The position numbers and the translations under genes were made by a program. Under the pieces are notes generated by a model. That model was not told the DNA's origin. It worked only from the letters and a program-made list of their open reading frames with translations, and did not search any database. From the NCBI GenBank assembly GCA_947625925.1, contig CANQQC010000005.1, positions 1 to 33,546 on the forward strand: a DNA stretch of 33,546 nt. Direction: 5' to 3'. Positions 9,201-16,775 of this stretch are shown here, piece after piece (within the stretch, counting starts at the first letter, position 1; each line of letters begins with the position of its first letter). The DNA is from an uncultured Clostridia bacterium. GTDB lineage: Bacteria > Bacillota > Clostridia > TANB77 > CAG-508.

Positions 9201-10783
9201 TCTTCAATTTGATCTATCATAAGTTTATAATAATTGTTAACTAATTCATTACATTTATTTTCTATTTTTGATTCATTTAAACCTCTATCTTTTTGACGTA
9301 CTCTTTCTATATTTGCTTCATAAATTTGAGAATCTTTTAATACTTTTTCTAAATATTCTTTTTCGTGTATTTGCTTATAATAAGTATCTATACCTAAAAT
9401 ATTTTTAAAATTTTCAAAAACCCTATATTTATTACTGTCTTTATCAAATCTATTTGCTATACCATTTATTCCTCTTTCTATTGTTTCGTCTTTTTTCCTT
9501 TCATGTTCATACTCATTAGTGTTTATCCCTTCTAATATAATAATTTTGTCTTCATCACTAATAGTAAAATTTTTTAGTTTGTATAAAATATTATTTAAAT
9601 CTTCACTTCTTTCATCATATTCTTTAATTTTTTCATTTATTATTTGAGAAAAATCAGATTTTTTTTCATAACTATTAATAATCTCTTCTATAATTTCACT
9701 ACTACCTTTATTTTCTGCCATTAAAAATAATTCTCTTTTTTCTTCTATACTTGTCTTTTTTAATTCTTCTTTAACCTTTTCATCTGAAAAAATATTGTTT
9801 ATAAGTATTTCTGGCAAACCTTTTAATACATCAACACTATTATTTTTAAATATATTTAGAAAAACTTTAGACTTATCTTCGTTACTCAACTTACCATAAT
9901 TAGAATAATCTATGTACGTTATAAATCTTCCATCAGACATTAATTGTATTTTTTCTTCTCCATCTTTTACATAATCTATATATTTGTTGATATTTTCAGG
10001 ATTTTCTTTTATTGTCGCTATTACTCTATCATTAAATATTTTTTTATATTCACTTATAAATTTTTGTATTTCAGGTGTTACTTCTTCAGAAAATTTTAAT
10101 ATATTATTTATTTTTTGAATCTTATTACCATATTCTTTCAAACAGCTTTCTTTTTCTAAATTACAGTTTTTATCAAAATCAGTAAATAATCCTTGTTTAA
10201 CTTGAGGTAATTCTAATAATTTTTTTGAACATTCTATAGAAGAATTGTAAAAAATTTCAGAAATTATATAAGTATATTGAGGATCATTTATGTTATCTAT
10301 ACCTTTAAAATAATTTATTAAGTTTTCTTCAGATACTTCTTTTAAAAATTCCACTTTATCTCCAGCACTCAACTCTCTGGTTGATAAATAATCAAGTATA
10401 TTTTTTTCATCTTTTATTTCAGTTTTTATAAAATCCTTTTGTTTTTTTATCTCAACATTTTCTTCTATATATTTAATTTTATTATTTTCATCTTTAATAG
10501 ACTCTAAAACTTTCTTGTCAAATTCATCTTTATCGTATGTTTTTGAAGAGCCTATATCTTTAGCATGAATTGTTTTAAAATTATCATCCTCAATAGACAT
10601 AAGAATTCCTAATACATCTTCTTCTGATAGTCTATATGTACGTCTTTTTTCTATTAGGATTTTTTTCACTTCTTCTGGCAAAACTTTTTTGGATAATCCT
10701 TGTTTATTTCTTTTTGTTTTTTTTACATATTTTTTTGCATAATTTTCATAATAGATATTTTTTATTTTGTCTATCAAACTCAT
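6206..10783 (-). CDS. Very large protein of unknown function, 1525 aa
   Basis: I do not recognise a named family. The start is supported by GAGGG 7 nt before the ATG and by an AT-rich upstream region holding TATAAT at 10822-10817 with no clear -35. There is no signal peptide or membrane segment, so it is probably cytoplasmic or exported by an unconventional route. The first 60 or so residues are strongly basic. Residues about 100-900 are charged, Lys/Glu/Asn/Asp-rich helical sequence with recurring blocks such as LSNEDKSKVFLNIFKNN, suggesting helical repeats. Residues about 985-1165 look like a distinct globular domain, with LIHVLNAYG, NHGICCSLIAQNN, GVIIGFEDIEPYS, NENVIERN, RQPDYILCLD and FEIPIKIIDV. 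The last 350 or so residues are helical again. From memory, similar blocks (a Cys-Ser-Leu-Ile segment, then a PDYI...IPI segment) occur in large uncharacterised gut Firmicutes proteins; I could not verify this. Base composition resembles the neighbours. Confidence 0.8.
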   Translation of the reverse strand: MSLIDKIKNIYYENYAKKYVKKTKRNKQGLSKKVLPEEVKKILIEKRRTYRLSEEDVLGILMSIEDDNFKTIHAKDIGSSKTYDKDEFDKKVLESIKDENNKIKYIEENVEIKKQKDFIKTEIKDEKNILDYLSTRELSAGDKVEFLKEVSEENLINYFKGIDNINDPQYTYIISEIFYNSSIECSKKLLELPQVKQGLFTDFDKNCNLEKESCLKEYGNKIQKINNILKFSEEVTPEIQKFISEYKKIFNDRVIATIKENPENINKYIDYVKDGEEKIQLMSDGRFITYIDYSNYGKLSNEDKSKVFLNIFKNNSVDVLKGLPEILINNIFSDEKVKEELKKTSIEEKRELFLMAENKGSSEIIEEIINSYEKKSDFSQIINEKIKEYDERSEDLNNILYKLKNFTISDEDKIIILEGINTNEYEHERKKDETIERGINGIANRFDKDSNKYRVFENFKNILGIDTYYKQIHEKEYLEKVLKDSQIYEANIERVRQKDRGLNESKIENKCNELVNNYYKLMIDQIEDTTNLMDNNENVKNYDVKTIMEILIKGDKNKWDEFIEESKNKNEKFGKVIEENNFLSYLLREDKDFFTDLMDDLDLRGKDTFFENVLSEKVEKEDVEEKINVLKEMKKEIPDIARTVNLKLLDKKYIDLYGKDYIYKIVKYPNAQDCMENLKSKYDAENIKCILDGFNDITEDNNYVLDELLNEYASIPDNIREKMYEQKESVSFGDFTEVILNYNHNVVGDIEDIDQFNIAEYRNRKNQYYDDIIKDEQTLIEKIDNLKKKIQKKEGYKNVDYLVEKYDKNKKYVSVEVQNDVAEYKKLISERKRLFDMKNLLNGSSDGKLNVMSKNMPVLNKDKENIENIRIKDAYFSRYYNLTYEEAFERVFQYSFLVEDMKKDKDLNPEEAEKYENYINALRNVLNSNAKIIRHAYELSEHEPEITRLEIEKFENRMKKILSEKMNTLLEKRNDKYDIHGVLEYDGSEIDVYKLDDFKPQLIHVLNAYGNQGEIPENYNESWNSEKNNENHGICCSLIAQNNLGMAYREDGVIIGFEDIEPYSLTKQGPYDVVSVNNEVSTKSMRVAMSMYPETLIKRTRRYNENVIERNIIGTDQKRQPDYILCLDKINEEAKKAAKEFEIPIKIIDVTENAKKQIEKIENKVKEFEKTKNIKCIDGLIQEFYGNISGLKNINRADLVEELFTDEKFKDIISKIEKVAKDNSEIEKDVLNQLINDMEDEQQIENTTREYNRMEELICNKDTPSFTEKRLNILRKLNIDLNGEKSYSEKINKYSYGENTYSYDKIDSNEIGEQYDILDVIQGYDELLEKNGGKFDFLDYYSEIDKETLKIEIMYMTAMAKDMGFNENEIDKMIKGFGNKYTNLIEKIQDNEVLEIAKYFRGGYEANNNPKYYSKEFLEKIKMIEFYTERLREIVEGDNINVFFEQNEIAQKYIKSAMQLREINSIEKINKIINQEGYKDSEAEFIYRKLTEGRAPHEVERVLSEVSKKEINTGEVADGERDEGR

Positions 10784-10870
10784 ACAATTTCCCTCATTTA
10801 TATATAACTCAATTATATTATATAATAAAAATATTACTGTTATATTATTAGAATATTAAGTTTTCATTAC

Positions 10871-10915
10871 AACAAAAAACATCATATCTATTAGATTTTC
10901 TCTAACAAATATGAT
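10871..10915 (-). terminator. terminator of the suf-mnmA-thioesterase operon
   Basis: Arms 10901-10915 and 10881-10895 pair over 15 positions (13 Watson-Crick and 2 wobble-capable on the minus strand) around a 5-nt loop. The minus-strand transcript then enters a T run (10879-10871). It is the first terminator-like hairpin downstream of the thioesterase gene. Confidence 0.65.
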
Positions 10916-10925
10916 ATTTATTAAC

Positions 10926-10986
10926 AAATTTTTCTCCACCAATTACAACATTTTCATAATAAAATACGACAGATTGTCCTATTGTC
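10926..10986 (-). pseudogene. decayed C-terminal fragment of a second mnmA-like gene
   Basis: The minus strand, read from 10986, encodes TIGQSVVFYYENVVIGGEKF. This aligns with TPGQSAVFYKGDIVIGGGKI at the C-terminus of the intact MnmA encoded at 11563-12615. Eleven of the 19 positions from GQS on are identical, and the central VIGG block is shared. An in-frame stop lies just before it, so no open gene remains. Divergence from the intact copy suggests an older paralogue rather than a fresh duplication. Confidence 0.7.
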
Positions 10987-11014
10987 TAAACCTTGACTTT
11001 CCATTTCTCTTTTT
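10980..11014 (-). repeat. 35-nt copy of an internal lepA segment in intergenic DNA
   Basis: Positions 10980-11014 match 5900-5934, inside lepA near codons 36-47, at 34 of 35 bases; the single difference is at 10991 versus 5911. Orientation is the same as lepA. Its left edge merges with the mnmA-like remnant through a few shared bases. It is far too short to encode anything and the intact lepA lies 5 kb away. Confidence 0.85.
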
Positions 11015-11034
11015 TACTTTATTACAACAGTTCT

Positions 11035-11550
11035 TTATTTATTAGCTTCTTCAAAGTTTATTTCTTTAACTCCATCATCTACTAAATAACACATCTCTTC
11101 GTGTTCTGACATGTTATCATTTATCTTATCCTTATCTAATTTTATGTATTTTATAGTTCCATTTGCTAAAACATTTCCTTGTTTATCCATTATTGATGAT
11201 TCTGTTATAAAGAATTTACTTGTTTCTTTTATAATTATACCTTTTCCAATAAGTTCAACATCATATGGTACAGGTTTACGATACTTAGTATCAAGAGCAA
11301 AAGTAACTCCCCATTTTTCTTCTTTTCCTTCTTTAGCCCATAAAGCTCTTAATCCCATTTCATCAAGCATTGCAGTAATAAGGCCTCCATGTACTCTACC
11401 TGGATAACTTTGATGTTGTTCTCTATATTTAAATAAAGTCATAACACTTTTATCTTCCATGTTATAAAATGGTGCTCTTAATCCATATTCATTATCTAAT
11501 CCACATATCATACACATTCTACTATTTCTTTGTTTACTTACTACTTTCAT
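11035..11550 (-). CDS. PaaI-type hotdog-fold thioesterase
   Basis: The 171-aa product resembles hotdog-fold acyl-CoA thioesterases of the PaaI/YbgC-like 4HBT group. The segment GRVHGGLITAMLDEMGLRAL near residues 50-70 carries the HGG and the Asp/Glu of the usual active-site helix. Further strands (VTFALDTKYRKPVPYDVEL, then GKGIII) follow. The substrate cannot be told from sequence. N-terminal MCMICG adds a Cys pair (residues 13 and 16), and the C-terminus carries an acidic extension of about 25 residues. It lies 12 nt after mnmA and has a GGAG-type ribosome site, so it is likely the last gene of the suf operon. Confidence 0.8.
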   Translation of the reverse strand: MKVVSKQRNSRMCMICGLDNEYGLRAPFYNMEDKSVMTLFKYREQHQSYPGRVHGGLITAMLDEMGLRALWAKEGKEEKWGVTFALDTKYRKPVPYDVELIGKGIIIKETSKFFITESSIMDKQGNVLANGTIKYIKLDKDKINDNMSEHEEMCYLVDDGVKEINFEEANK

Positions 11551-11562
11551 TTTATCTCCTTT

Positions 11563-12615
11563 TTAAATAATTTTTCCACCACCAATAACAATATCTCCTT
11601 TATAGAATACTGCTGATTGTCCTGGAGTTATTGCTCTTTGAGGTTCATCAAGTATAACTTTTATATTTTCTCCTTCTTTTACAATTGTTGCTACTACATT
11701 TTTTGATGAATATCTAGTTTTAACATCAACCTTAATTGGTTCTTTTATATCATCAACTAGTAATAAATTTATATCATTTACTAAAAATTCTTTTTTATAT
11801 AATTCTTTTTCTTCTCCAACTATTACTTCATTTTTTTGTTTGTTAAATCCAATTACAAATAACGGAACTTTATATGATATTCCAAGTCCTCTTCTTTGTC
11901 CTATTGTATATCTATATAATCCTTGGTGTCTTCCTAGAACTTCTCCAGAACTTAATACTATATTTCCTTCTTTTGGTTTTAAATCAGAATTATTTTCTAA
12001 GAATTTTTTATAATTTCCATCTGGTACAAAGCAAATGTCTTCACTATCTGGTTTGTTTGCAACTTTCAAATTATTTTCACTTGCTATTTTTCTTACTTCT
12101 TCTTTTGTCTCAAATTCACCTAAAGGAAATAAAATCTTTCCTAATAATTCTTTTGGCATATTATATAACACATAACTTTGATCTTTTGAAAGATTATTTG
12201 CTTTTCTTAATACATATTTTTCATATTCTTTCGAATATTCCATTTTTGCATAATGCCCTGTTGCAATATATTCACAACCAAGTTCTTTTGCTTTTTCATA
12301 CATAGCCCCAAATTTCATATATTTATTACATTCAATACATGGATTTGGTGTCCTTTGATTAGAATATTCCTCAATAAAATTATCAATTACTTTACATCTA
12401 AATTCTTCCTTTTGATTATATGTAATGTGTGGAATTCCTATTGAAGTACATACATTTTTAGCATCAATATATGTTTGAGTATTGCAACAACTACTTCCCG
12501 CAAACAATTCCAAGGTTATTCCAATTACATCATAACCCTGTTTTTTTAATAATAGCGCTGATACAGAACTATCAACTCCTCCACTCATTCCAAGTAATAC
12601 TTTCTTATTTTCCAT
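11563..12615 (-). CDS. mnmA: tRNA-specific 2-thiouridylase MnmA
   Basis: MnmA adenylates U34 of tRNA Lys, Glu and Gln and inserts sulfur to give 2-thiouridine. The 350-aa protein shows the PP-loop GMSGGVDSSVSALLL near residue 9. The two catalytic cysteines lie in TPNPCIECNKYMKFGAM (near 93-96) and EDICFVPDG (near 195). The YTIGQRRGLG motif lies near 237, and the beta-barrel C-terminus is TPGQSAVFYKGDIVIGGG. The start overlaps the 3' end of sufU by 11 nt, suggesting coupled translation. Placement directly after sufS-sufU suggests that SufS, perhaps via SufU, supplies the persulfide sulfur. That is inference; some Firmicutes use a dedicated desulfurase beside mnmA. Confidence 0.96.
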   Translation of the reverse strand: MENKKVLLGMSGGVDSSVSALLLKKQGYDVIGITLELFAGSSCCNTQTYIDAKNVCTSIGIPHITYNQKEEFRCKVIDNFIEEYSNQRTPNPCIECNKYMKFGAMYEKAKELGCEYIATGHYAKMEYSKEYEKYVLRKANNLSKDQSYVLYNMPKELLGKILFPLGEFETKEEVRKIASENNLKVANKPDSEDICFVPDGNYKKFLENNSDLKPKEGNIVLSSGEVLGRHQGLYRYTIGQRRGLGISYKVPLFVIGFNKQKNEVIVGEEKELYKKEFLVNDINLLLVDDIKEPIKVDVKTRYSSKNVVATIVKEGENIKVILDEPQRAITPGQSAVFYKGDIVIGGGKII

Positions 12616-13033
12616 TCTTTTCTAATAAATCCTCCATAGTATGCCAAGCAAGAAGAGCACATTTTACTCTAGCTGGCATATTTGATACATTTCTAAATGC
12701 AATTGCCTCTTCTAATTTTTCAAGTTCTTTTTCATCAGTTGTCTCTCTTTTTATCATATCTATAAACGTTTTTATAATTTCTTTTGCTTCAGAAATTTTC
12801 TTACCTTTTAAAACATCAATCATAACAGATGTAGAACTTTGTGAAATTGCACATCCATATCCTGTAAATGCCATATCTTCGATAACATCTCCATTTAATT
12901 TTAATTCAATAGTTATATCATCTCCACAATTAGGATTATGTCCTTTTTCACAAAAATCACATTTATCAAGCTTTTTCTTATTGTATGAATTCATTCCGTG
13001 TTCCATTATAATTTCATCATACATTTCGTCCAT
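12605..13033 (-). CDS. sufU: Fe-S cluster assembly sulfurtransferase SufU
   Basis: SufU is the zinc protein that accepts persulfide sulfur from SufS in Gram-positive Suf systems. The 142-aa product has the IscU-like fold marks NPNCGDDI (Cys36, Asp38), GYGCAISQSSTSVM (Cys61) and PARVKCALLAWHT (the third conserved Cys, near 125). An additional CDFC pair sits at residues 25-28, before the usual zinc ligands. It follows sufS by 5 nt; the sufS stop region supplies its AAGGGA ribosome site. No sufE or sufA is present, as expected for this Suf type. Confidence 0.94.
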   Translation of the reverse strand: MDEMYDEIIMEHGMNSYNKKKLDKCDFCEKGHNPNCGDDITIELKLNGDVIEDMAFTGYGCAISQSSTSVMIDVLKGKKISEAKEIIKTFIDMIKRETTDEKELEKLEEAIAFRNVSNMPARVKCALLAWHTMEDLLEKNGK

Positions 13034-13038
13034 ATTTT

Positions 13039-14256
13039 TTATCCCTTCTTAATGTATTTTTCAAACATATTATAAACTTTTTTCAAACCTTCTACAAGCT
13101 TATCCACATCTTCTTCATCATTATATATAGAAAAACTTGCTCTACAAGTAGAGTCTAATCCCATATATCTAAGTAATGGTTGTGCACAATGATTACCTGA
13201 CCTTACACATACTCCAACAGAATCTAAAATACTTGCAACATCATGTGGATGTACTCCTTTTATATTAAAAGAAATAACTCCTGAATGATTTTTTTCATTT
13301 GGTGTCATGTATATATCTAGAAAATCTAATTTAGATAATTCTTTTCTTGCATACTTGACTAACTTCTTTTCTATTTTTTCTATATTTTCATAGCCAATAC
13401 TTTCTATATAATCCATAGCTGCACTTAGTCCTACTACACCACCTACATTTTGAGTTCCTGCCTCAAACTTATTTGGTAATGGAGCAAATGTAGTATCTTG
13501 TTCATATACATATTCTATCATATCTCCACCCATTATAAAAGGATTCATTTTATTTAATAATTCTTTTTTTCCATATAAAATTCCTATTCCAAGTGGAGCA
13601 AACATTTTATGACCAGAAAAAACAAGAAAATCAGCATCTAAATCTTGTACATCTATTTTCATATGAGGAATACTTTGAGATGCATCAACAACTACTATAG
13701 CTCCTTTTTTATGGGCATATTTTATTATCTCTTTTACATTATTTATAGTTCCTAAAACATTTGATACATGAGTTATTCCTACTATTTTTGTTTTATCTGT
13801 TATCTTACTTTCTATTTCTTCTTTTGATAACTCATATTCATCGTTTATATACATATAATTTAGTTTTCCACCTGTTTTTTTAGCAACATATTGCCATGGC
13901 ACTAAATTTGAATGATGCTCCATTATTGATATAACAATTTCATCATCCTTTTTTACATTATCTAATCCATATGAATATGCAATTAAATTCAAGCTTTCAC
14001 TCGCATTTTTTGAAAATATTATTTCTTCTTTATATCTAGCATTTATGAACTTAGAAATTCTATTTCTCGCATTTTCATAAACTTCAGTAGATTCAATACT
14101 CAATGAATATGCTCCTCTGTGTGGATTTGCATTACTATTATTATAGTATTCTTGTATTTTATCTAAAACATATTTTGGTCTTTGAGACGTTGCTCCACTA
14201 TCTAGATATGATATTTCATTATTTTCAAATATCGGAAAATCTTTTTTATAATTCAT
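13039..14256 (-). CDS. sufS: Cysteine desulfurase SufS
   Basis: SufS is a group II PLP enzyme that converts cysteine to alanine and an enzyme-bound persulfide. The 405-aa protein opens KDFPIFENNEISYLDSGATSQRP. It has the EHHSNLVPWQ segment, the PLP-lysine region DFLVFSGHKMFAPLGIGILYG (Lys near 225) and the persulfide Cys loop in VCVRSGNHCAQPLLR near 350-365. Length is normal. Its start codon shares one base with the sufD stop (TAATG), so translation is tightly coupled. Together with sufU it forms the sulfur-donating pair of the system. Confidence 0.96.
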   Translation of the reverse strand: MNYKKDFPIFENNEISYLDSGATSQRPKYVLDKIQEYYNNSNANPHRGAYSLSIESTEVYENARNRISKFINARYKEEIIFSKNASESLNLIAYSYGLDNVKKDDEIVISIMEHHSNLVPWQYVAKKTGGKLNYMYINDEYELSKEEIESKITDKTKIVGITHVSNVLGTINNVKEIIKYAHKKGAIVVVDASQSIPHMKIDVQDLDADFLVFSGHKMFAPLGIGILYGKKELLNKMNPFIMGGDMIEYVYEQDTTFAPLPNKFEAGTQNVGGVVGLSAAMDYIESIGYENIEKIEKKLVKYARKELSKLDFLDIYMTPNEKNHSGVISFNIKGVHPHDVASILDSVGVCVRSGNHCAQPLLRYMGLDSTCRASFSIYNDEEDVDKLVEGLKKVYNMFEKYIKKG

Positions 14257-15293
14257 TAATCTAATCTCCTATCAATTTCTTCTAAAACTTCTTTTTTTAT
14301 TTCTTCATCTAATATTCTATCAATAATTTTATTAAAATTAGATTTTACTATTAGTTTTACAGCTTCCTTATAGCTTAGTCCTCTAGACATTATATAGAAT
14401 AAGGATTTATTATCTACTTTACCAGATGCTGTAGAATGGTTTCCTTCAACTTCATCTTCTGTACATAAAAGCATTGGTAATGCTATAGATTTTGCTTTAT
14501 CTGATAATAACAAACAAAACTCGTTTTCATTTCCTTTTGCCTTTTTACATCCTTTTTTAAAATCTATAGTTCCTTTAAAATTCTTTTTACAATTTCCATC
14601 TAGAACTCCCTGTACATCAATATCAATGTTAGTTTTTTCACCTTTTAGCTCCGCTATATAATTTAAATCTTTTATCTCTTCATTCTTACCTAAATAAATT
14701 GTTTTTAAATCATTAGATGCATTTACTCCTAGAATATTTGAATAATAATTTGTCACACTAGTTTTTCCACCTAAATCTATTATTGTATAATTTACAACTG
14801 CATTTTCTAATATATCATTCTCTATTGCTTCAAAACTATTTGATTTATCATTCATTAGATTTACAATTACAATATTTAATTTGCAATTTTCCTTTGCAAT
14901 TGTTTTTATTATTCCATTATGAAAACATTTTTTATCTGTATTTGATTTATATTCTATTATGATATTCGCATCATTATTTCCAATTATTTCAATTTGATTT
15001 ATCAATTCTAAATTTTTATCATCAAAATTATATATTAGTTTAATATCTTCTTTTTTAGTCTCTATTCTAATTTTGTTATTTGAATATTTTATATTATTTT
15101 CTTCTAATTCTTCTCCATTACCATAAACTAAATCATTTAGTTCTATTTCTTTTGTTATTTTACTTTCTTGATTTATTATTTCTATATTTTCAAACTCTTT
15201 TATTTTCGTGGGAATATCGATATCTAATTTTAAGTTATTTATTTGAAAATTTCTTGATGTTCTAACTGGTGTTTCATTTAACTTTACATTCAT
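14256..15293 (-). CDS. sufD: Fe-S cluster assembly scaffold subunit SufD
   Basis: SufD pairs with SufB and SufC to form the SufBCD scaffold. The 345-aa protein is divergent and a little short in its N-terminal half, but its C-terminus is diagnostic: ALPMLLCTEDEVEGNHSTAS carries the conserved His and is followed by SLFYIMSRGLSYKEAVKLIV, parallel to the SufB ending. It shares one-base TAATG overlaps with sufB upstream and sufS downstream. The central region is beta-rich and low in recognisable motifs, as is usual for the SufBD beta-helix. Confidence 0.93.
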   Translation of the reverse strand: MNVKLNETPVRTSRNFQINNLKLDIDIPTKIKEFENIEIINQESKITKEIELNDLVYGNGEELEENNIKYSNNKIRIETKKEDIKLIYNFDDKNLELINQIEIIGNNDANIIIEYKSNTDKKCFHNGIIKTIAKENCKLNIVIVNLMNDKSNSFEAIENDILENAVVNYTIIDLGGKTSVTNYYSNILGVNASNDLKTIYLGKNEEIKDLNYIAELKGEKTNIDIDVQGVLDGNCKKNFKGTIDFKKGCKKAKGNENEFCLLLSDKAKSIALPMLLCTEDEVEGNHSTASGKVDNKSLFYIMSRGLSYKEAVKLIVKSNFNKIIDRILDEEIKKEVLEEIDRRLD

Positions 15294-16690
15294 TATCCTA
15301 TACTCCCTTCTAATTCTAAGTTTATTAAATTATTCATCTCAACTGCATATTCTACTGGTAATTCTTTTGATATTGGATATGCAAAACCTCTAACTATCAT
15401 TGCTTTTGCATCTTCTTCAGATAAACCTCTTGACATTAAATAAAAAATTTCTTTATCGCTTATTTTCCCAATCTTAGCTTCGTGTGAAAAAGTCACTTCA
15501 TCTGTTCTAATATCGTTAACAGGAATTGTATCTGAACGTGATATATCATCAAGCATTAGTGATTCACAAGAAACACTACATTTAGAATTTTTCGCATTTT
15601 CACTTACTCTAACTAAAGCTCTATATGTGCATGATCCTCCACCTTTTGATATCGATTTAGAATTTACTAAAGATGATGTGTTTTTTGCATTATGAATTAC
15701 CTTAAATCCAGTATCTAAATTTTGACCTTTTCCTGCAAATGTTATTCCTGTATACTCTGTTTTTGCATTTTCCCCATTTAATATACTCATTGGATAAAGC
15801 ATTGAAACTCTTGAACCAAAAGATCCTGTTACCCAATCTATTTGTGCATTTTTTCCAACAATGGCTTTTTTAGTATTTAAATTCATCATATTTTTTGACC
15901 AGTTTTCTATAGTTGAATATCTAAGATATGCACCATCTTTTACATATAGTTCTACACAACCAGCATGAAGATTTACCTTATTATATTTAGGTGCACTACA
16001 ACCTTCTATAAAGTGAAGACTTGCACCTTCATCTACAATTATTAGTGTGTGTTCGAATTGTCCTGACTCTGGAGAGTTCAATCTAAAATATGATTGTAAT
16101 GGTATATCTAATTTAACTCCTTTTGGTACATATACAAAAGATCCTCCTGACCAAACTGCAGCATGAAGAGCAACAAATTTATGATCATTTATTGGTACAC
16201 ATTTCATAAAATGTTCTTTCACAATTTCTGGATACTGTTTTACAGCTGTTTCCATATCTGTATATATTACACCTTTTTTTAATAAATCTTCTTTTATACT
16301 ATGGTATACAACTTCTGAATCATATTGAGCTCCAACTCCTGCTAAAGACTTCTTTTCAGCCTCAGGAATTCCTAATTTATCAAATGTATTTTTTATATCT
16401 TCAGGTACATCGTCCCAACTAGAATTTAAATCAGATTTTGGCTTAACATATGTTGCTATATTATCCATTTTTAGTTCAGATAAATCTGGTCCCCATGTTG
16501 GTAAATCAAGCTTTTCATATGTTTCTAATGCTTTAAGTCTTATTTCTCTCATCCAATCAGGATCATTTTTTTGCTTAGAAATTTCTTCAACTATTTCTTT
16601 GCTTAATCCTTTTTTTATTTTAAATTCATAATTATCTTTGTTTTTTATATCGTATATATTTCTATTTATGTCTTCTACTTTTGTTCTCAT
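15293..16690 (-). CDS. sufB: Fe-S cluster assembly scaffold subunit SufB
   Basis: SufB is the cluster-carrying scaffold subunit. The 465-aa length is standard. Conserved blocks include NDPDWMREIRLKALE near residue 42, PVNDHKFVALH-like text written here as PINDHKFVALHAAVWSGG, VPKGVKLDIPLQSYFRLN, and CTYRALVRVSENAKNSKCSV. The cluster-assembly region is CESLMLDDISRSDTIP and SHEAKIGKISDKEIFYLMSR near the C-terminus, with the conserved Cys, Glu and His. An AGGAGG site lies just before the ATG. It lies 85 nt after sufC; that gap holds only a weak 7-bp inverted repeat (AAGATAT/ATATCTT). Confidence 0.97.
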   Translation of the reverse strand: MRTKVEDINRNIYDIKNKDNYEFKIKKGLSKEIVEEISKQKNDPDWMREIRLKALETYEKLDLPTWGPDLSELKMDNIATYVKPKSDLNSSWDDVPEDIKNTFDKLGIPEAEKKSLAGVGAQYDSEVVYHSIKEDLLKKGVIYTDMETAVKQYPEIVKEHFMKCVPINDHKFVALHAAVWSGGSFVYVPKGVKLDIPLQSYFRLNSPESGQFEHTLIIVDEGASLHFIEGCSAPKYNKVNLHAGCVELYVKDGAYLRYSTIENWSKNMMNLNTKKAIVGKNAQIDWVTGSFGSRVSMLYPMSILNGENAKTEYTGITFAGKGQNLDTGFKVIHNAKNTSSLVNSKSISKGGGSCTYRALVRVSENAKNSKCSVSCESLMLDDISRSDTIPVNDIRTDEVTFSHEAKIGKISDKEIFYLMSRGLSEEDAKAMIVRGFAYPISKELPVEYAVEMNNLINLELEGSIG

Positions 16691-16775
16691 AGTTCCTCCT
16701 CTATCAAAAGATATTTAATATATCTTCAAGAATGATTTTATATCGATTAAGACTAACACTATTTATTTCAGAATT

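Noticed and set aside
10784-11034. Insertion sequence or MITE as cause of the mosaic gap
   Set aside because: No terminal inverted repeats, target duplication or transposase remnant; the pieces match mnmA and lepA instead.
12471-13052. 193-codon plus-strand frame
   Set aside because: It lies antisense to sufU and the start of mnmA, whose motifs are intact; the product has no recognisable features.
16691-16775. Regulatory hairpin between sufC and sufB
   Set aside because: The 7-bp AT-only inverted repeat is weak, lacks a T run and is expected by chance in such DNA.
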